Shown here: piece after piece, positions 34,914 to 42,395 of the stretch
How the letters are laid out: the number at the start of each line of letters is the position of its first letter
Position numbering within the stretch: the first letter of the stretch is position 1
Assembly (NCBI GenBank): GCA_964503335.1
Contig: CAZCZZ010000011.1
Location: 9,638 to 73,637 of the forward strand
Length of the DNA: 64,000 nt
Origin: CAZCZZ01 sp964503335
GTDB taxonomy: Bacteria > Verrucomicrobiota > Kiritimatiellia > CAIVKH01
Reading direction: 5' to 3'
Translations under genes and position numbers: made by a program
Notes under the pieces: model-generated
Database searches by the model: none
Told to the model about the DNA's origin: nothing
Seen by the model: the letters and a program-made list of their open reading frames with translations, nothing else

Positions 34914-35585
34914 ATGATGAAGCATGTCGTCCGTCTACTGGTCTGCGCGTTCCTCCTTGGCGCTGCAACGTCATCCAAGGCCCAAGGTCTAGCCCTCGGT
35001 CCCAAGATCGGCACACTTGGCCCGGGTCTGGAATTGACCGGCTACCTGACCGACAACCTCAATTTCCGTATCGCGGGCAACTACGTGGCGTTCTCCATCA
35101 CGGGTGAGGAAGACGACATCGAGTATGACGGCGATGTCCGTTTCGCCTCGGTCCTGGGCCTTCTGGATTGGTTTCCCGCGGACAACAACTTCCGAATCAC
35201 CGCCGGCGTGACCTTGAATAACAACGAGATCGAGATGACGGGTGACACTTCCGAACCCACGGAAATCAACGACACGGAGTACACACCGGCCCAGATCGGC
35301 CGCCTCACGGGCGATGCCACGTTTGACGAAGTCGTGCCCTATTTCGGCATCGGATTCGGCAACCCGCTCTGGGACGAATCCGAACAGTCGTGGAGCTTCA
35401 TGTTCGACCTCGGTGTGATCTTCCAGGGAACGGCGGATGTTGAACTCGAAGCCGACGGAACACTTGCCAATGATCCGAGCTTCCAGGCCGACCTCCAGGA
35501 AGAGGAGGACGATGCGCAGGACTTCGCGGACGACATCAAGATCTATCCTGTCCTCAGCTTCGGCGTGACCTACTACTTCTGGTAG
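34914..35585 (+). CDS. Outer-membrane beta-barrel protein
   Basis: A 223-residue exported protein. A signal peptide (MMKHVVRLLVCAFLLGAATSSKAQ) precedes a series of alternating amphipathic beta strands (LELTGYLTDNLNFRIAGNYVAF, FASVLGLLDWFPADNNFRITAGVTL). The protein ends in the aromatic strand SFGVTYYFW typical of outer-membrane barrels recognised by the Bam machinery. An acidic loop (DLQEEEDDAQDFADD) is notable. It belongs to the general OmpW/opacity-like eight-stranded group by size, but the exact family is not recognised. It is preceded by a promoter-like element and followed by a 16-base-pair inverted repeat. Confidence 0.75.
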   Translation: MMKHVVRLLVCAFLLGAATSSKAQGLALGPKIGTLGPGLELTGYLTDNLNFRIAGNYVAFSITGEEDDIEYDGDVRFASVLGLLDWFPADNNFRITAGVTLNNNEIEMTGDTSEPTEINDTEYTPAQIGRLTGDATFDEVVPYFGIGFGNPLWDESEQSWSFMFDLGVIFQGTADVELEADGTLANDPSFQADLQEEEDDAQDFADDIKIYPVLSFGVTYYFW

Positions 35586-35589
35586 GCCC

Positions 35590-36186
35590 TTGATCCAGTC
35601 CTTGCAGGCTTCAACGCCGTCCACGACCGACCTGGTCGTGGACGGCGTTCCTGTTTCCTTGGTGCTGCGGAAGAACCGTCGCGCAAGGCGCTATATCCTT
35701 CGCATCGGGCACGACGGCGCAGCGCGTGTCACGATTCCATACGGAGGGAGTCCTCACGAGGCCATGCGGTTCTTCAAAAGGCAGGAGCCCTGGTTGATCC
35801 GGAATGTGCGCATGCACCGCGAACGCCAGGGTCAGGCACCGTCCGCGGAGCGCATCCGCGAGGCCCGGTCCGTCGGTCCGGTGCGGCTGGCAGCCCGCGC
35901 GTGGGAGCTGGCCCATCAGCACGGCATGAAACCGCTGCGCATCACCGTGCGGGGCGCGCGCTCCAAATGGGGGTCATGCAGCGTGCGGGGACATATCATG
36001 CTCAACTGGCGGCTGGCCCTCGCACCGCAATGGGTGATCGACTACGTGATCCTGCATGAGCTTATGCATTTGAAGGAACACAACCACGGCCCGAAGTACT
36101 GGCAACTGGTGGAAGGCGCGTTTCCGGAACGTCGAAATGCCGAAGCGTGGCTGAAGCGAGAAGGGCCGATTCTGCTGACGGTCTAG
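35590..36186 (+). CDS. YgjP-like (DUF45) zinc metalloprotease-type hydrolase
   Basis: Up to 198 residues. The catalytic motif HELMHLKEHNHGPKYW gives the HExxH zinc site plus the third His of the YgjP/UTP-hydrolase family. GSCSVRGHIMLNWRLALAP and VIDYVILHELMH are typical. The N-terminal region carries RKNRRARRYILRIGHDG..VTIPYG. Start choice is uncertain: a TTG at 35590 gives the full frame, but codons 8-20 lie inside a long perfect hairpin, and a GTG at 35638 begins nearer the conserved domain. The gene lies four bases after the barrel gene. Its cellular role is unknown. Confidence 0.75.
   Translation: MIQSLQASTPSTTDLVVDGVPVSLVLRKNRRARRYILRIGHDGAARVTIPYGGSPHEAMRFFKRQEPWLIRNVRMHRERQGQAPSAERIREARSVGPVRLAARAWELAHQHGMKPLRITVRGARSKWGSCSVRGHIMLNWRLALAPQWVIDYVILHELMHLKEHNHGPKYWQLVEGAFPERRNAEAWLKREGPILLTV
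35613..35649. promoter_or_regulatory. Perfect 16-bp inverted repeat
   Basis: AACGCCGTCCACGACC and GGTCGTGGACGGCGTT flank a five-base loop (GACCT). It lies 28 bases after the barrel stop and within the annotated beginning of the YgjP-like frame. It has no T-run, so it may be a mRNA stabiliser or intercistronic attenuator rather than a classical terminator. Confidence 0.7.
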
Positions 36187-36190
36187 CGTC

Positions 36191-36370
36191 TCAACCTTCG
36201 TCCACATCGATCGACAGCACTTCGCCCGGTTCACACGTGGCACGGATTCGCATGGGGCGACAGCAGACGGAGCAGTCTTCGATGGTCTCGTACGAGCCCC
36301 CGGACGTGTCGATCGAGACGGATACCGTTTCGTGACAGGCCGGGCACTGGAGATCTACGGAAACAATCAT
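36191..36370 (-). CDS. CPXCG-type cysteine-rich small protein
   Basis: A 59-residue protein of the Cys_rich_CPXG family. CPAC near the N-terminus and EDCSVCCRPM with GGSYETIEDC match the family pattern of two zinc-binding cysteine pairs. The ATG at 36370 overlaps the methyltransferase stop (ATGA), which fixes both starts. A longer in-frame extension to 36403 would lie inside the methyltransferase. Members are widespread but of unknown function, and a zinc or RNA-related role is only a guess. Confidence 0.8.
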   Translation of the reverse strand: MIVSVDLQCPACHETVSVSIDTSGGSYETIEDCSVCCRPMRIRATCEPGEVLSIDVDEG

Positions 36371-37068
36371 GGCTCTTTGCGCAGCGACCAGAGGCCGGTG
36401 CACTCCGGAAGGATGATGCCCCGCTCATCCGACGCGATCTTCGCACACATGTCGTCGCCAAAGAAGAAGCGTGTAAGCCCGTTCGCCTCCTCCAGGTCGG
36501 GGAAGCGGTAGTCGGTGCGAAACCATGAGCGGGAGAAGCCGTGTCGCTCCAGTTCCGCGTAGTAAGGAACGAGTTTCGAGGGCGGGTTGGGGGAGGTCTC
36601 GCCGGTGCCGAGCGTTTCCAGAAGAAGGATTCGTCCGCCGGGGCGGACAATGCGGAGCATCTCGGCCACCACGGCGGTCAATTCGTATTGCCAGCGGTCA
36701 GGATTGTTCACCACGACATAACAGATGCTCCAGCCTGAGAGCACGATGTCGGCGCTGGAATCCGGCATGTCGATCCTCCGGTGATCGCCCACGGATGCCC
36801 GCCAGTTGCTGAAGCCCGCGTTTGTAAGCTTTGCCGACGCCACCTCCAGCATCTGCTGGGATTGGTCGAAAGCGGCGACAGAGCGAACGAGGGGCGCTAT
36901 CAAACACGTCAGGCGCCCCGTGCCTGCGCCCAGCTCAACCACATCGGCTTGTGAAAGCGGGGTCGCTTCGCTCAGCGCGTGGAGAATCCGGCCTTCGTAG
37001 TCCTCGCAGGAGACGAGCCGGTCGTATTGACCCGCATGGGCGCGGTAGATTTCCTGATGATCAGGCAT
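36367..37068 (-). CDS. Class I SAM-dependent methyltransferase
   Basis: A 233-residue methyltransferase. Motif I is VVELGAGTGRLTCLIAPL with the expected Gly-rich loop, and the acidic residue of strand two is in AAFDQSQQML. Motif post I is GDHRRIDMPDSSADIVLSGW, and motif III is RIVRPGGRILLLE. The ATG at 37068 starts at MPDHQEIYRAHAGQYDRLVS, a usual opening for this group; the longer open frame upstream has no similarity. It is translationally coupled to the CPXCG gene and divergent from the membrane gene at 37152. The methyl acceptor is unknown. Confidence 0.8.
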   Translation of the reverse strand: MPDHQEIYRAHAGQYDRLVSCEDYEGRILHALSEATPLSQADVVELGAGTGRLTCLIAPLVRSVAAFDQSQQMLEVASAKLTNAGFSNWRASVGDHRRIDMPDSSADIVLSGWSICYVVVNNPDRWQYELTAVVAEMLRIVRPGGRILLLETLGTGETSPNPPSKLVPYYAELERHGFSRSWFRTDYRFPDLEEANGLTRFFFGDDMCAKIASDERGIILPECTGLWSLRKEP

Positions 37069-37151
37069 CCGTCCCCTTGTCCCGCGCCGGGCGTGAAAGA
37101 AAAGTAGAACTTTTACTTGCAGAGGACTCCCGGCGCTGTATATTCCCAACC

Positions 37152-37748
37152 ATGGTTGCAGGACACATACACGACGCGATCGACCAGGTGAAGCGTTTGC
37201 AGGAGGCGATCCTTTCAAAACGCCTCTTTAAGGGCTACTCCGGCAAGGCGCGTATCGTGTCGGGCGTCCTGGCGCTGGCCGGGGCGGCGGTCCTGGCTTC
37301 CGGACGTATTCCGGAGGAACCCATGATGCACCTCGCGGGGTGGGGTGTCGTCCTTGCCCTATCCCTCGTCATCAACTATGGCGCTCTCGGGTGGTGGTAC
37401 CTGACCCATGAGGAGGTCCGGGCGAATCCAATGATGCTCAAGCCGGCCCTGGATGCTGTTCCCGCCCTGATTGGAGGCGCTATCCTGACGGTCGCGCTCG
37501 TGGCTGCGAAGCACTATGATCTGCTCTTTGGCGCCTGGATGCTGATGTATGGCCTGGCCCAGACTTCGTACCGCAAGGCGCTGCCGGGCGGCGTCTACCT
37601 TACCGGACTCGCGTATATGGCCTGTGGTGCGGTACTGCTGCTCTGGCCGATATCCTTTCTTCAGCCTTGGCCGATGGGAACGATGTTTTTGCTTGGCGAA
37701 TGGGCCGGAGGAATTTGTTTAATGCAAAATAAGGAAGAACTCGTATGA
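37152..37748 (+). CDS. Small polytopic membrane protein, coupled to a wHTH regulator
   Basis: A 198-residue protein with a cytoplasmic amphipathic start (MVAGHIHDAIDQVKRLQEAIL) and five to six hydrophobic helices (about 37-50, 60-78, 100-120, 125-140, 150-170 and 172-188). No known motif was recognised. Its ATGA overlap with the following winged-helix gene indicates co-translation. The pair is divergent from the methyltransferase. It may be a membrane sensor or partner of the regulator, but the sequence only supports the structure. The longer frame upstream is rejected because it overlaps the divergent gene region and lacks a ribosome site. Confidence 0.7.
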   Translation: MVAGHIHDAIDQVKRLQEAILSKRLFKGYSGKARIVSGVLALAGAAVLASGRIPEEPMMHLAGWGVVLALSLVINYGALGWWYLTHEEVRANPMMLKPALDAVPALIGGAILTVALVAAKHYDLLFGAWMLMYGLAQTSYRKALPGGVYLTGLAYMACGAVLLLWPISFLQPWPMGTMFLLGEWAGGICLMQNKEELV

Positions 37749-38119
37749 AAAAGACCGAACCAGTCCCGTATGAAGCGTTGGAGCGCATATTCCATGAGCC
37801 GAATCGCTTTTCGATCCTGTCTGCGCTCTGCGCATCGGATGAGCCGCTTAGCTTCACGCAGATCAAGCAAGGCTGCAACCTGACGGATGGAAACCTGAAT
37901 CGACACCTCAAGGCGTTGCAGGAGGAGGGTGTTATTCGCATGGACAAGGCCTTCGTGGACTTGAAGCCACGCACAACCATCCGGCTGACCGCGAAGGGCT
38001 TGGACCGCTTCCGGGACTACCTCGTAGCGTTGGGTGACGTCCTGAAGAGCGCGCGCAAGGCCGTCCCCGCGAGACACAAGGCAGGCTGGGCCGTCTCAGG
38101 CCGCCGCGCCGAAGCCTGA
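37745..38119 (+). CDS. Winged-helix transcriptional regulator (ArsR/MarR-like)
   Basis: A 124-residue DNA-binding protein. The winged-helix domain is seen in ILSALCASDEPLSFTQIKQGCNLTDGNLNRHLKALQEEGVI, with the recognition helix around NLTDGNLNRHLKAL and a wing including FVDLKPRTTIRLTAKG. This family frequently stands before creD. It overlaps the membrane gene by four bases. The intergenic region before creD carries a palindrome and a promoter, so it probably regulates creD and its operon. No ligand-binding cysteines are evident, so a metal-sensing role is not supported. Confidence 0.8.
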   Translation: MKKTEPVPYEALERIFHEPNRFSILSALCASDEPLSFTQIKQGCNLTDGNLNRHLKALQEEGVIRMDKAFVDLKPRTTIRLTAKGLDRFRDYLVALGDVLKSARKAVPARHKAGWAVSGRRAEA

Positions 38120-38120
38120 T

Positions 38121-38131
38121 TGTTCTGAACA
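38121..38131. promoter_or_regulatory. Palindromic operator candidate upstream of creD
   Basis: TGTTCTGAACA is a perfect palindrome around its central base. It is located directly upstream of the -35 element for creD and immediately after the regulator gene. Confidence 0.4.
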
Positions 38132-38132
38132 G

Positions 38133-38162
38133 TTGAGCCGCGTTTTTGTCTATCCATATACT
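38133..38162 (+). promoter_or_regulatory. Candidate promoter of the creD operon
   Basis: TTGAGC (38133-38138) and TATACT (38157-38162) are separated by 18 bases. The local sequence is AT-rich compared with its surroundings. Confidence 0.5.
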
Positions 38163-38199
38163 TTGTACTAACGATAACTCTACTAAAAAGAGCATACAC

Positions 38200-39609
38200 A
38201 TGAATAAACAGCCTGAATCAGCCTTTGAAACCCGCCCGGGCATTCCGCCACCGCTTCCGGTATGGAAGAGGCACAAAACGCTGCTGAAAATGGCCTCTTT
38301 GGCCCTTCTCACCCTGCTCCTGATGATACCGCTAGGCCTGGTCGACGGCGTCCTCAACGAGCGCATGCACCGGCGCAACAACGCGACGATCGAAATGGCG
38401 TCCTCGTGGGGCGGTGCCCAGACCGTGGTGGGTCCGGTGCTCACTGTTCCCTATAAGTACAGGCACATGGTCCGGCGGGAAACCATGGTGAACGGACGGC
38501 TTGAATGGGTGGAAGTCGAACAAACCGATGTTGCCGATGCCCACTTCCTCCCGTCTTCCCTGCGAGTCGAGGGGACGCTCGACCCCAGTGTGCTGCATCG
38601 CGGGATCTACGAGGCCGTCGTCTATCGGGGAGGTCTCAATGTGTCGGGCAGCTTTGAAGCTCCCGTGTTTGCCGCCTGGGGTGTATCGCCTGAGGATATT
38701 CTATGGGACTCGGCCTATGTCTCGCTATCCATCACCGACCTGAGAGGCGCCCAGGAGGAACTCCTGCTGACATGGGGCGAAAAGACGTTGCCCCTTGTGC
38801 CGGGGACGGGACTGCCGGGCTTTACTTCCGGCGTACGCGCGGTGCTTGCAGGCGTGCCGCGTCCGGGGGAGAAGACCGATTTCAGCATCAAGTTTTCGCT
38901 TAATGGGAGCGATGGAATACGGTTTGCACCGCTGGGAGCGCGGAATGAAGTCAACCTGACCTCGCCCTGGCCCGATCCGAGTTTCCAGGGCGCAAACCTT
39001 CCAATTGAGCGGGACGTGTCGGCCGATGGATTCAAGGCGAGATGGCAGGCTTCCTATTATGGGCGCTCTTATCCCCAGCAATGGTCCTCACGGGATGCGT
39101 CGGCTTTTGCGCAGGCGGATGTGCTTCGATCGTCGTTCGGCGTGGACCTGATTGCTGTCGCGGACAGCTATCGACACGTTGAGCGGGCGATCAAATACGG
39201 CGTGCTGTTCATCGTGATGGTCTTCGCGGCGTTCTTCCTTTTCGAACTCCTGGCTGGTCTACAGATTCATTCTTTCCAGTACACGCTCGTCGGAGCTGCG
39301 CTCTGCCTGTTTTACCTGGCGTTGCTCTCGTTGTCGGAGTTTCTCTCCTTCAGCGTGGCCTATGCCGCGGGCGCAACGGCTTCGACGGTGATGATCGCCC
39401 TCTACTGCGCGCGTATACTGCGTAGCGGCAAGCGCGCGTCGATCGTCGCCGCAGAACTGGGCCTCATCTACGGAATCCTTTTCGTCATCCTGCGCCTTCA
39501 GGACTACTCGCTGCTCTTCGGTACCGCCGGGCTGTTCGCCACGCTGGGCATCGTGATGTTCGCCACGCGGAATATCGACTGGTACGCCCGTGACGAGGAG
39601 TGCGCGTGA
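38200..39609 (+). CDS. creD: CreD-family inner-membrane protein
   Basis: A 469-residue membrane protein of the CreD/Cet family, linked to envelope integrity and beta-lactam or colicin response in other bacteria. An N-terminal helix (about 27-45) is followed by a large periplasmic beta domain containing WGGAQTVVGPVLTVPYK, YEAVVYRGGLNVSGSF and GLPGFTSGVRAV. The C-terminus has about five to six transmembrane helices (VLFIVMVFAAFFLFELLAG, HSFQYTLVGAALCLFYLALLSLSEFLSF). The ATG at 38200 is preferred to an upstream start at 38146, which lies in the promoter. The next gene overlaps it by four bases. Confidence 0.85.
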   Translation: MNKQPESAFETRPGIPPPLPVWKRHKTLLKMASLALLTLLLMIPLGLVDGVLNERMHRRNNATIEMASSWGGAQTVVGPVLTVPYKYRHMVRRETMVNGRLEWVEVEQTDVADAHFLPSSLRVEGTLDPSVLHRGIYEAVVYRGGLNVSGSFEAPVFAAWGVSPEDILWDSAYVSLSITDLRGAQEELLLTWGEKTLPLVPGTGLPGFTSGVRAVLAGVPRPGEKTDFSIKFSLNGSDGIRFAPLGARNEVNLTSPWPDPSFQGANLPIERDVSADGFKARWQASYYGRSYPQQWSSRDASAFAQADVLRSSFGVDLIAVADSYRHVERAIKYGVLFIVMVFAAFFLFELLAGLQIHSFQYTLVGAALCLFYLALLSLSEFLSFSVAYAAGATASTVMIALYCARILRSGKRASIVAAELGLIYGILFVILRLQDYSLLFGTAGLFATLGIVMFATRNIDWYARDEECA

Positions 39610-40346
39610 ACAACGAATCCATGAACCCCGCAAAGGAAAATATGAACGAGAACGAAGCGAACCACGCTAGCCCTGGCGCCACATCCTCACCGCCACCGGT
39701 GAGCCCACCGGGTTCGTTGGTGGATCGGCTCCTGCGCCAGCCCCGACAGTTGCGTGAGGAACTGGATCGACAGCCGCTGCCGACGAGTCTTGCCTTGATA
39801 GCCCTGATGGCCGCCTGCTTCACGGCTTACGGCCTGGTGGTGGGATCCTTCTCAGGTTCTGAGCAATACTGGATGGCACCCGCGAAGATTCTCATCGCCG
39901 CACTCCTCAGTGCGCTCATCTGTTGGCCCAGTCTGCACATCCTTGCGTGCCTGGAAGGAGGGCGGCAGACGATGCATCAAAGCGGCGCCGCCTTGCTGAT
40001 GAGCGTGGCGCTCACGGGTCTGCTGCTCATCGGTTTTGCGCCTGTGGCCTGGGTCTTTTCCCAATCCACCAACGCCGGAGCCTTCATGGGGCTGCTGCAT
40101 CTGTCCTTCCTGATCTGCGCGCTCCGCTTTGGCATGCGACTGCTCCGCTGGAGTCTTGCCGACATCAACGGCGAACGAGCATCCAGGTCCCTCGGGCTTT
40201 GGGTGACGATCTTTGTGCTCGTCTGCTTTCAAATGTGCACGGCGGCGCGGCCCCTCGTGGGGCCTTTCAATGGATACCAGCTAGCGGAGAAGAAGTTCTT
40301 TGTCATGCACTGGATTGATGCAATCGACGGAAGGACGGACCGCTGA
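39606..40346 (+). CDS. Polytopic membrane protein in the creD operon (YIP1-like topology)
   Basis: A 246-residue protein, unrecognised by motif. The first 60 residues are hydrophilic and Pro-rich, followed by about six transmembrane helices and an extracytoplasmic loop ending FVMHWIDAIDGRTDR. A GTG at 39606 is chosen over one at 39600 because AGGAG stands five bases before it and its GTGA overlaps the creD stop. Downstream, the next gene begins with a one-base overlap. Its topology resembles the next protein, so the two may be a heteromeric pair. Confidence 0.6.
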   Translation: MNNESMNPAKENMNENEANHASPGATSSPPPVSPPGSLVDRLLRQPRQLREELDRQPLPTSLALIALMAACFTAYGLVVGSFSGSEQYWMAPAKILIAALLSALICWPSLHILACLEGGRQTMHQSGAALLMSVALTGLLLIGFAPVAWVFSQSTNAGAFMGLLHLSFLICALRFGMRLLRWSLADINGERASRSLGLWVTIFVLVCFQMCTAARPLVGPFNGYQLAEKKFFVMHWIDAIDGRTDR

Positions 40347-41032
40347 TGTGGCCCGGGCCCGCAATGATCTGCCGACAGGATGAAGCGCTCATCTCTTCGC
40401 TCGATGAGCCGCGTGCGCACTCCCGCACGCTGTTCGGTGCGGCGACGGTGGTCATTGCGGGCTCGGCGATTTACGGGGTCTCCTTCGGTTGCTGGCGATC
40501 ACCGGAGCAGGCCATCATCGCTGCCATCAAGATGCCCATGCTGATGGTTGCGGTGATCGTCACCGCCGGACTGATCAACGCGCTGCTTGCCGCGATCATT
40601 CATCCGGGATTCACCCGCTGGCACGTGGGGTATGGGATGCTCTCGGGCTTCGCCGTCACGGCCTCGGTCCTCGGTGCCTTTTCCCCAGTGCTCGTATTCT
40701 TTGCGATGCAGGCGCCTGCCCCGGATTCACCGGATGCGATGGTGACCTATCGCGTCATTCTCCTCATCCATACGTCGTGCGTGGGAATCGCCGGCACTGC
40801 GGGCTTCCTGCGGCTCCGCTCGCTTCTGCTTCGGCTCACAGGCTGCCCGGAACGAGCCCGACACGTGCTTCTAGCGTGGATTGCGACGTGCGGGCTGGCA
40901 GGCTTTGAATGGTCGTGGCTTTTGAGTCCCTTCCTAGCTCGGCCCGATATGCCGGTTCCACTTCTTAACCCCATCGCGTTCTCCTGCAACGTCTTCGAAT
41001 ATATATGGCGCGCCATCGCAGGCACTCTGTGA
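40346..41032 (+). CDS. Second polytopic membrane protein of the creD operon
   Basis: A 228-residue protein with about six transmembrane helices. The segment AIIAAIKMPMLMVAVIVTAGLINALLAAI corresponds in position to WMAPAKILIAALLSALICWPSLHILACL of the preceding gene, suggesting distant relationship. No catalytic motif is visible. The ATG overlaps the previous stop by one base. It is followed after eight bases by a small basic gene. Function unknown. Confidence 0.6.
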   Translation: MWPGPAMICRQDEALISSLDEPRAHSRTLFGAATVVIAGSAIYGVSFGCWRSPEQAIIAAIKMPMLMVAVIVTAGLINALLAAIIHPGFTRWHVGYGMLSGFAVTASVLGAFSPVLVFFAMQAPAPDSPDAMVTYRVILLIHTSCVGIAGTAGFLRLRSLLLRLTGCPERARHVLLAWIATCGLAGFEWSWLLSPFLARPDMPVPLLNPIAFSCNVFEYIWRAIAGTL

Positions 41033-41040
41033 AAGGAACC

Positions 41041-41181
41041 ATGAAAAATCAGACACAAACCCAGCACACTCGCCGGAGCGCACGCCCGGGCAACCGTCCG
41101 CGTCCGCTCTTCCCCGCACCCCTGCCGTTGAAAATGTTGCGACGCTGTGCGAAGTACTTCAAAGAGGTCGTGCGTCAATGA
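41041..41181 (+). CDS. Small basic protein, 46 aa
   Basis: ATG at 41041 is preceded by AAAGGA. The frame encodes MKNQTQTQHTRRSARPGN.. to ..LRRCAKYFKEVVRQ and its TGA overlaps the ATG of the next gene (ATGA). It is rich in Arg, Pro and Lys, with no transmembrane helix. The coupling and ribosome site support translation. It may be a soluble tail or partner of the membrane genes or simply a coupling leader. Confidence 0.55.
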   Translation: MKNQTQTQHTRRSARPGNRPRPLFPAPLPLKMLRRCAKYFKEVVRQ

Positions 41182-42233
41182 GTATCCTGCGTGCAGCAAT
41201 CTTAAGTGCTCTGCTTCTCGGTCTCCCCATGGCAGGCGTGTGGCTCGCCGGGTTGCCGGCCGATCGCTATCTGGAATTTCCCCCGGGCACCCTCTACGTG
41301 TCGCATGCGGACTTTTCCTGGGCAGCCTTCGCAGGACTGTTCCTCATGGAACTGGTTGTTCTCATCCTGCTCTTCGGGGCCTTCGTCGCCAGGACACGAA
41401 CCGCGTCGTCATCACAGCTACGTTTCCCGTCATGGGGCTACGCAGGCGTTGCGCTGATGGCAGGAACCTGGGTCCTTGCGTGGTCGCGGTTCACCTGGAT
41501 GGAGCCCTTTCAAGCTCACACCTTCACGCCGCTGTGGATATCGTACGTGCTTGTGGTCAACGCCGTCACGTTCTGGCGTACCGGTCGCTGCCTGATCACA
41601 CACGACACGGCCTACTTCCTGAAGCTGATTCCCGTCAGCGCGGGGTTCTGGTGGTTCTTTGAGTACCTGAACCGGTTTGTGCAGAACTGGACGTATCAGG
41701 GCACCGACCAATTCTCGTCTCTCGAGTACTTGCTTTTCGCCACGCTTTCATTCTCAACCGTCCTGCCCGCGGTCATGAGCACCGAAGAGTTGCTGGCATC
41801 ATTCGGGTGGCGGGTGAGTAGGGATGATGAAGCCGTTGCTCCCGGCGGTTCGCTTCTATGGAATGCGGCATTCGGACTCTGCGCCGTAGCACTCCTGTTG
41901 ATCGGTGTTTTCCCGAACGCTCTATTTCCGTTCCTCTGGCTCGCACCGATCGGAATTTTCGGACGTTTTATGGTCCCGGTCTCCCGGGTGACTAGGGGAC
42001 AACTGTATCGACTGGCCTTTGCTGCGCTCGTCTGCGGCTTCTTCTGGGAGATGTGGAACCATTTCAGCCACGCGAAATGGATCTATCACGTTCCATTTGT
42101 CGAACGGTTCAAGATCTTCGAAATGCCTCTTCTGGGCTATTTCGGCTACCTTCCGTTTGGCGTGGAATGCGGAATCATTGCCGCATGCCTGTCGCGAAAA
42201 GAGAAATCTTCGCATCGTCGTCCTGAAGCATAA
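41178..42233 (+). CDS. Conserved polytopic membrane protein
   Basis: A 351-residue protein with roughly nine transmembrane helices and no familiar enzyme motif. Its C-terminal third holds a striking block: GFFWEMWNHFSHAKWIYHVPFVERFKIFEMPLLGYFGYLPFGVE. The Glu, Trp, Asn, His and Lys residues within it suggest a conserved polar centre in the membrane. It is the last gene of the creD-type operon and is coupled to the 46-residue gene. Two TTCCAA/TTGGAA palindromes follow its stop. Function is not assigned. Confidence 0.6.
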   Translation: MSILRAAILSALLLGLPMAGVWLAGLPADRYLEFPPGTLYVSHADFSWAAFAGLFLMELVVLILLFGAFVARTRTASSSQLRFPSWGYAGVALMAGTWVLAWSRFTWMEPFQAHTFTPLWISYVLVVNAVTFWRTGRCLITHDTAYFLKLIPVSAGFWWFFEYLNRFVQNWTYQGTDQFSSLEYLLFATLSFSTVLPAVMSTEELLASFGWRVSRDDEAVAPGGSLLWNAAFGLCAVALLLIGVFPNALFPFLWLAPIGIFGRFMVPVSRVTRGQLYRLAFAALVCGFFWEMWNHFSHAKWIYHVPFVERFKIFEMPLLGYFGYLPFGVECGIIAACLSRKEKSSHRRPEA

Positions 42234-42237
42234 ATAC

Positions 42238-42283
42238 TTCCAAGGGTGGAAATACAGAAGCAGAGGATCTCCATTCGTTGGAA
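42238..42283. repeat. Paired TTCCAA..TTGGAA palindromes, copy 2
   Basis: TTCCAAGGGTGGAA (42238-42251) is followed by CCATTCGTTGGAA (42271-42283). The centres are about 32 bases apart, close to the 31 in copy 1 at 3989-4034. It lies between two transcription units. Confidence 0.5.
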
Positions 42284-42310
42284 TTTCCCAAGAAAAGTAA
42301 AACGTTCTAC

Positions 42311-42339
42311 TTGACGTCGTGTCACGACGATAGTAAATC
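42311..42339 (+). promoter_or_regulatory. Promoter with embedded operator for the secreted CBM protein
   Basis: TTGACG (42311-42316) is a -35 candidate, with TAAATC (42334-42339) at a 17-base spacing as a weak -10. The perfect palindrome CGTCGTG-T-CACGACG (42315-42329) lies in the spacer, where a repressor would block polymerase. Confidence 0.4.
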
Positions 42340-42395
42340 GCTCAACCATTCACGCGCCATCAGGGGCGACGTGAGTACCTACAGGAGTCTGAACG

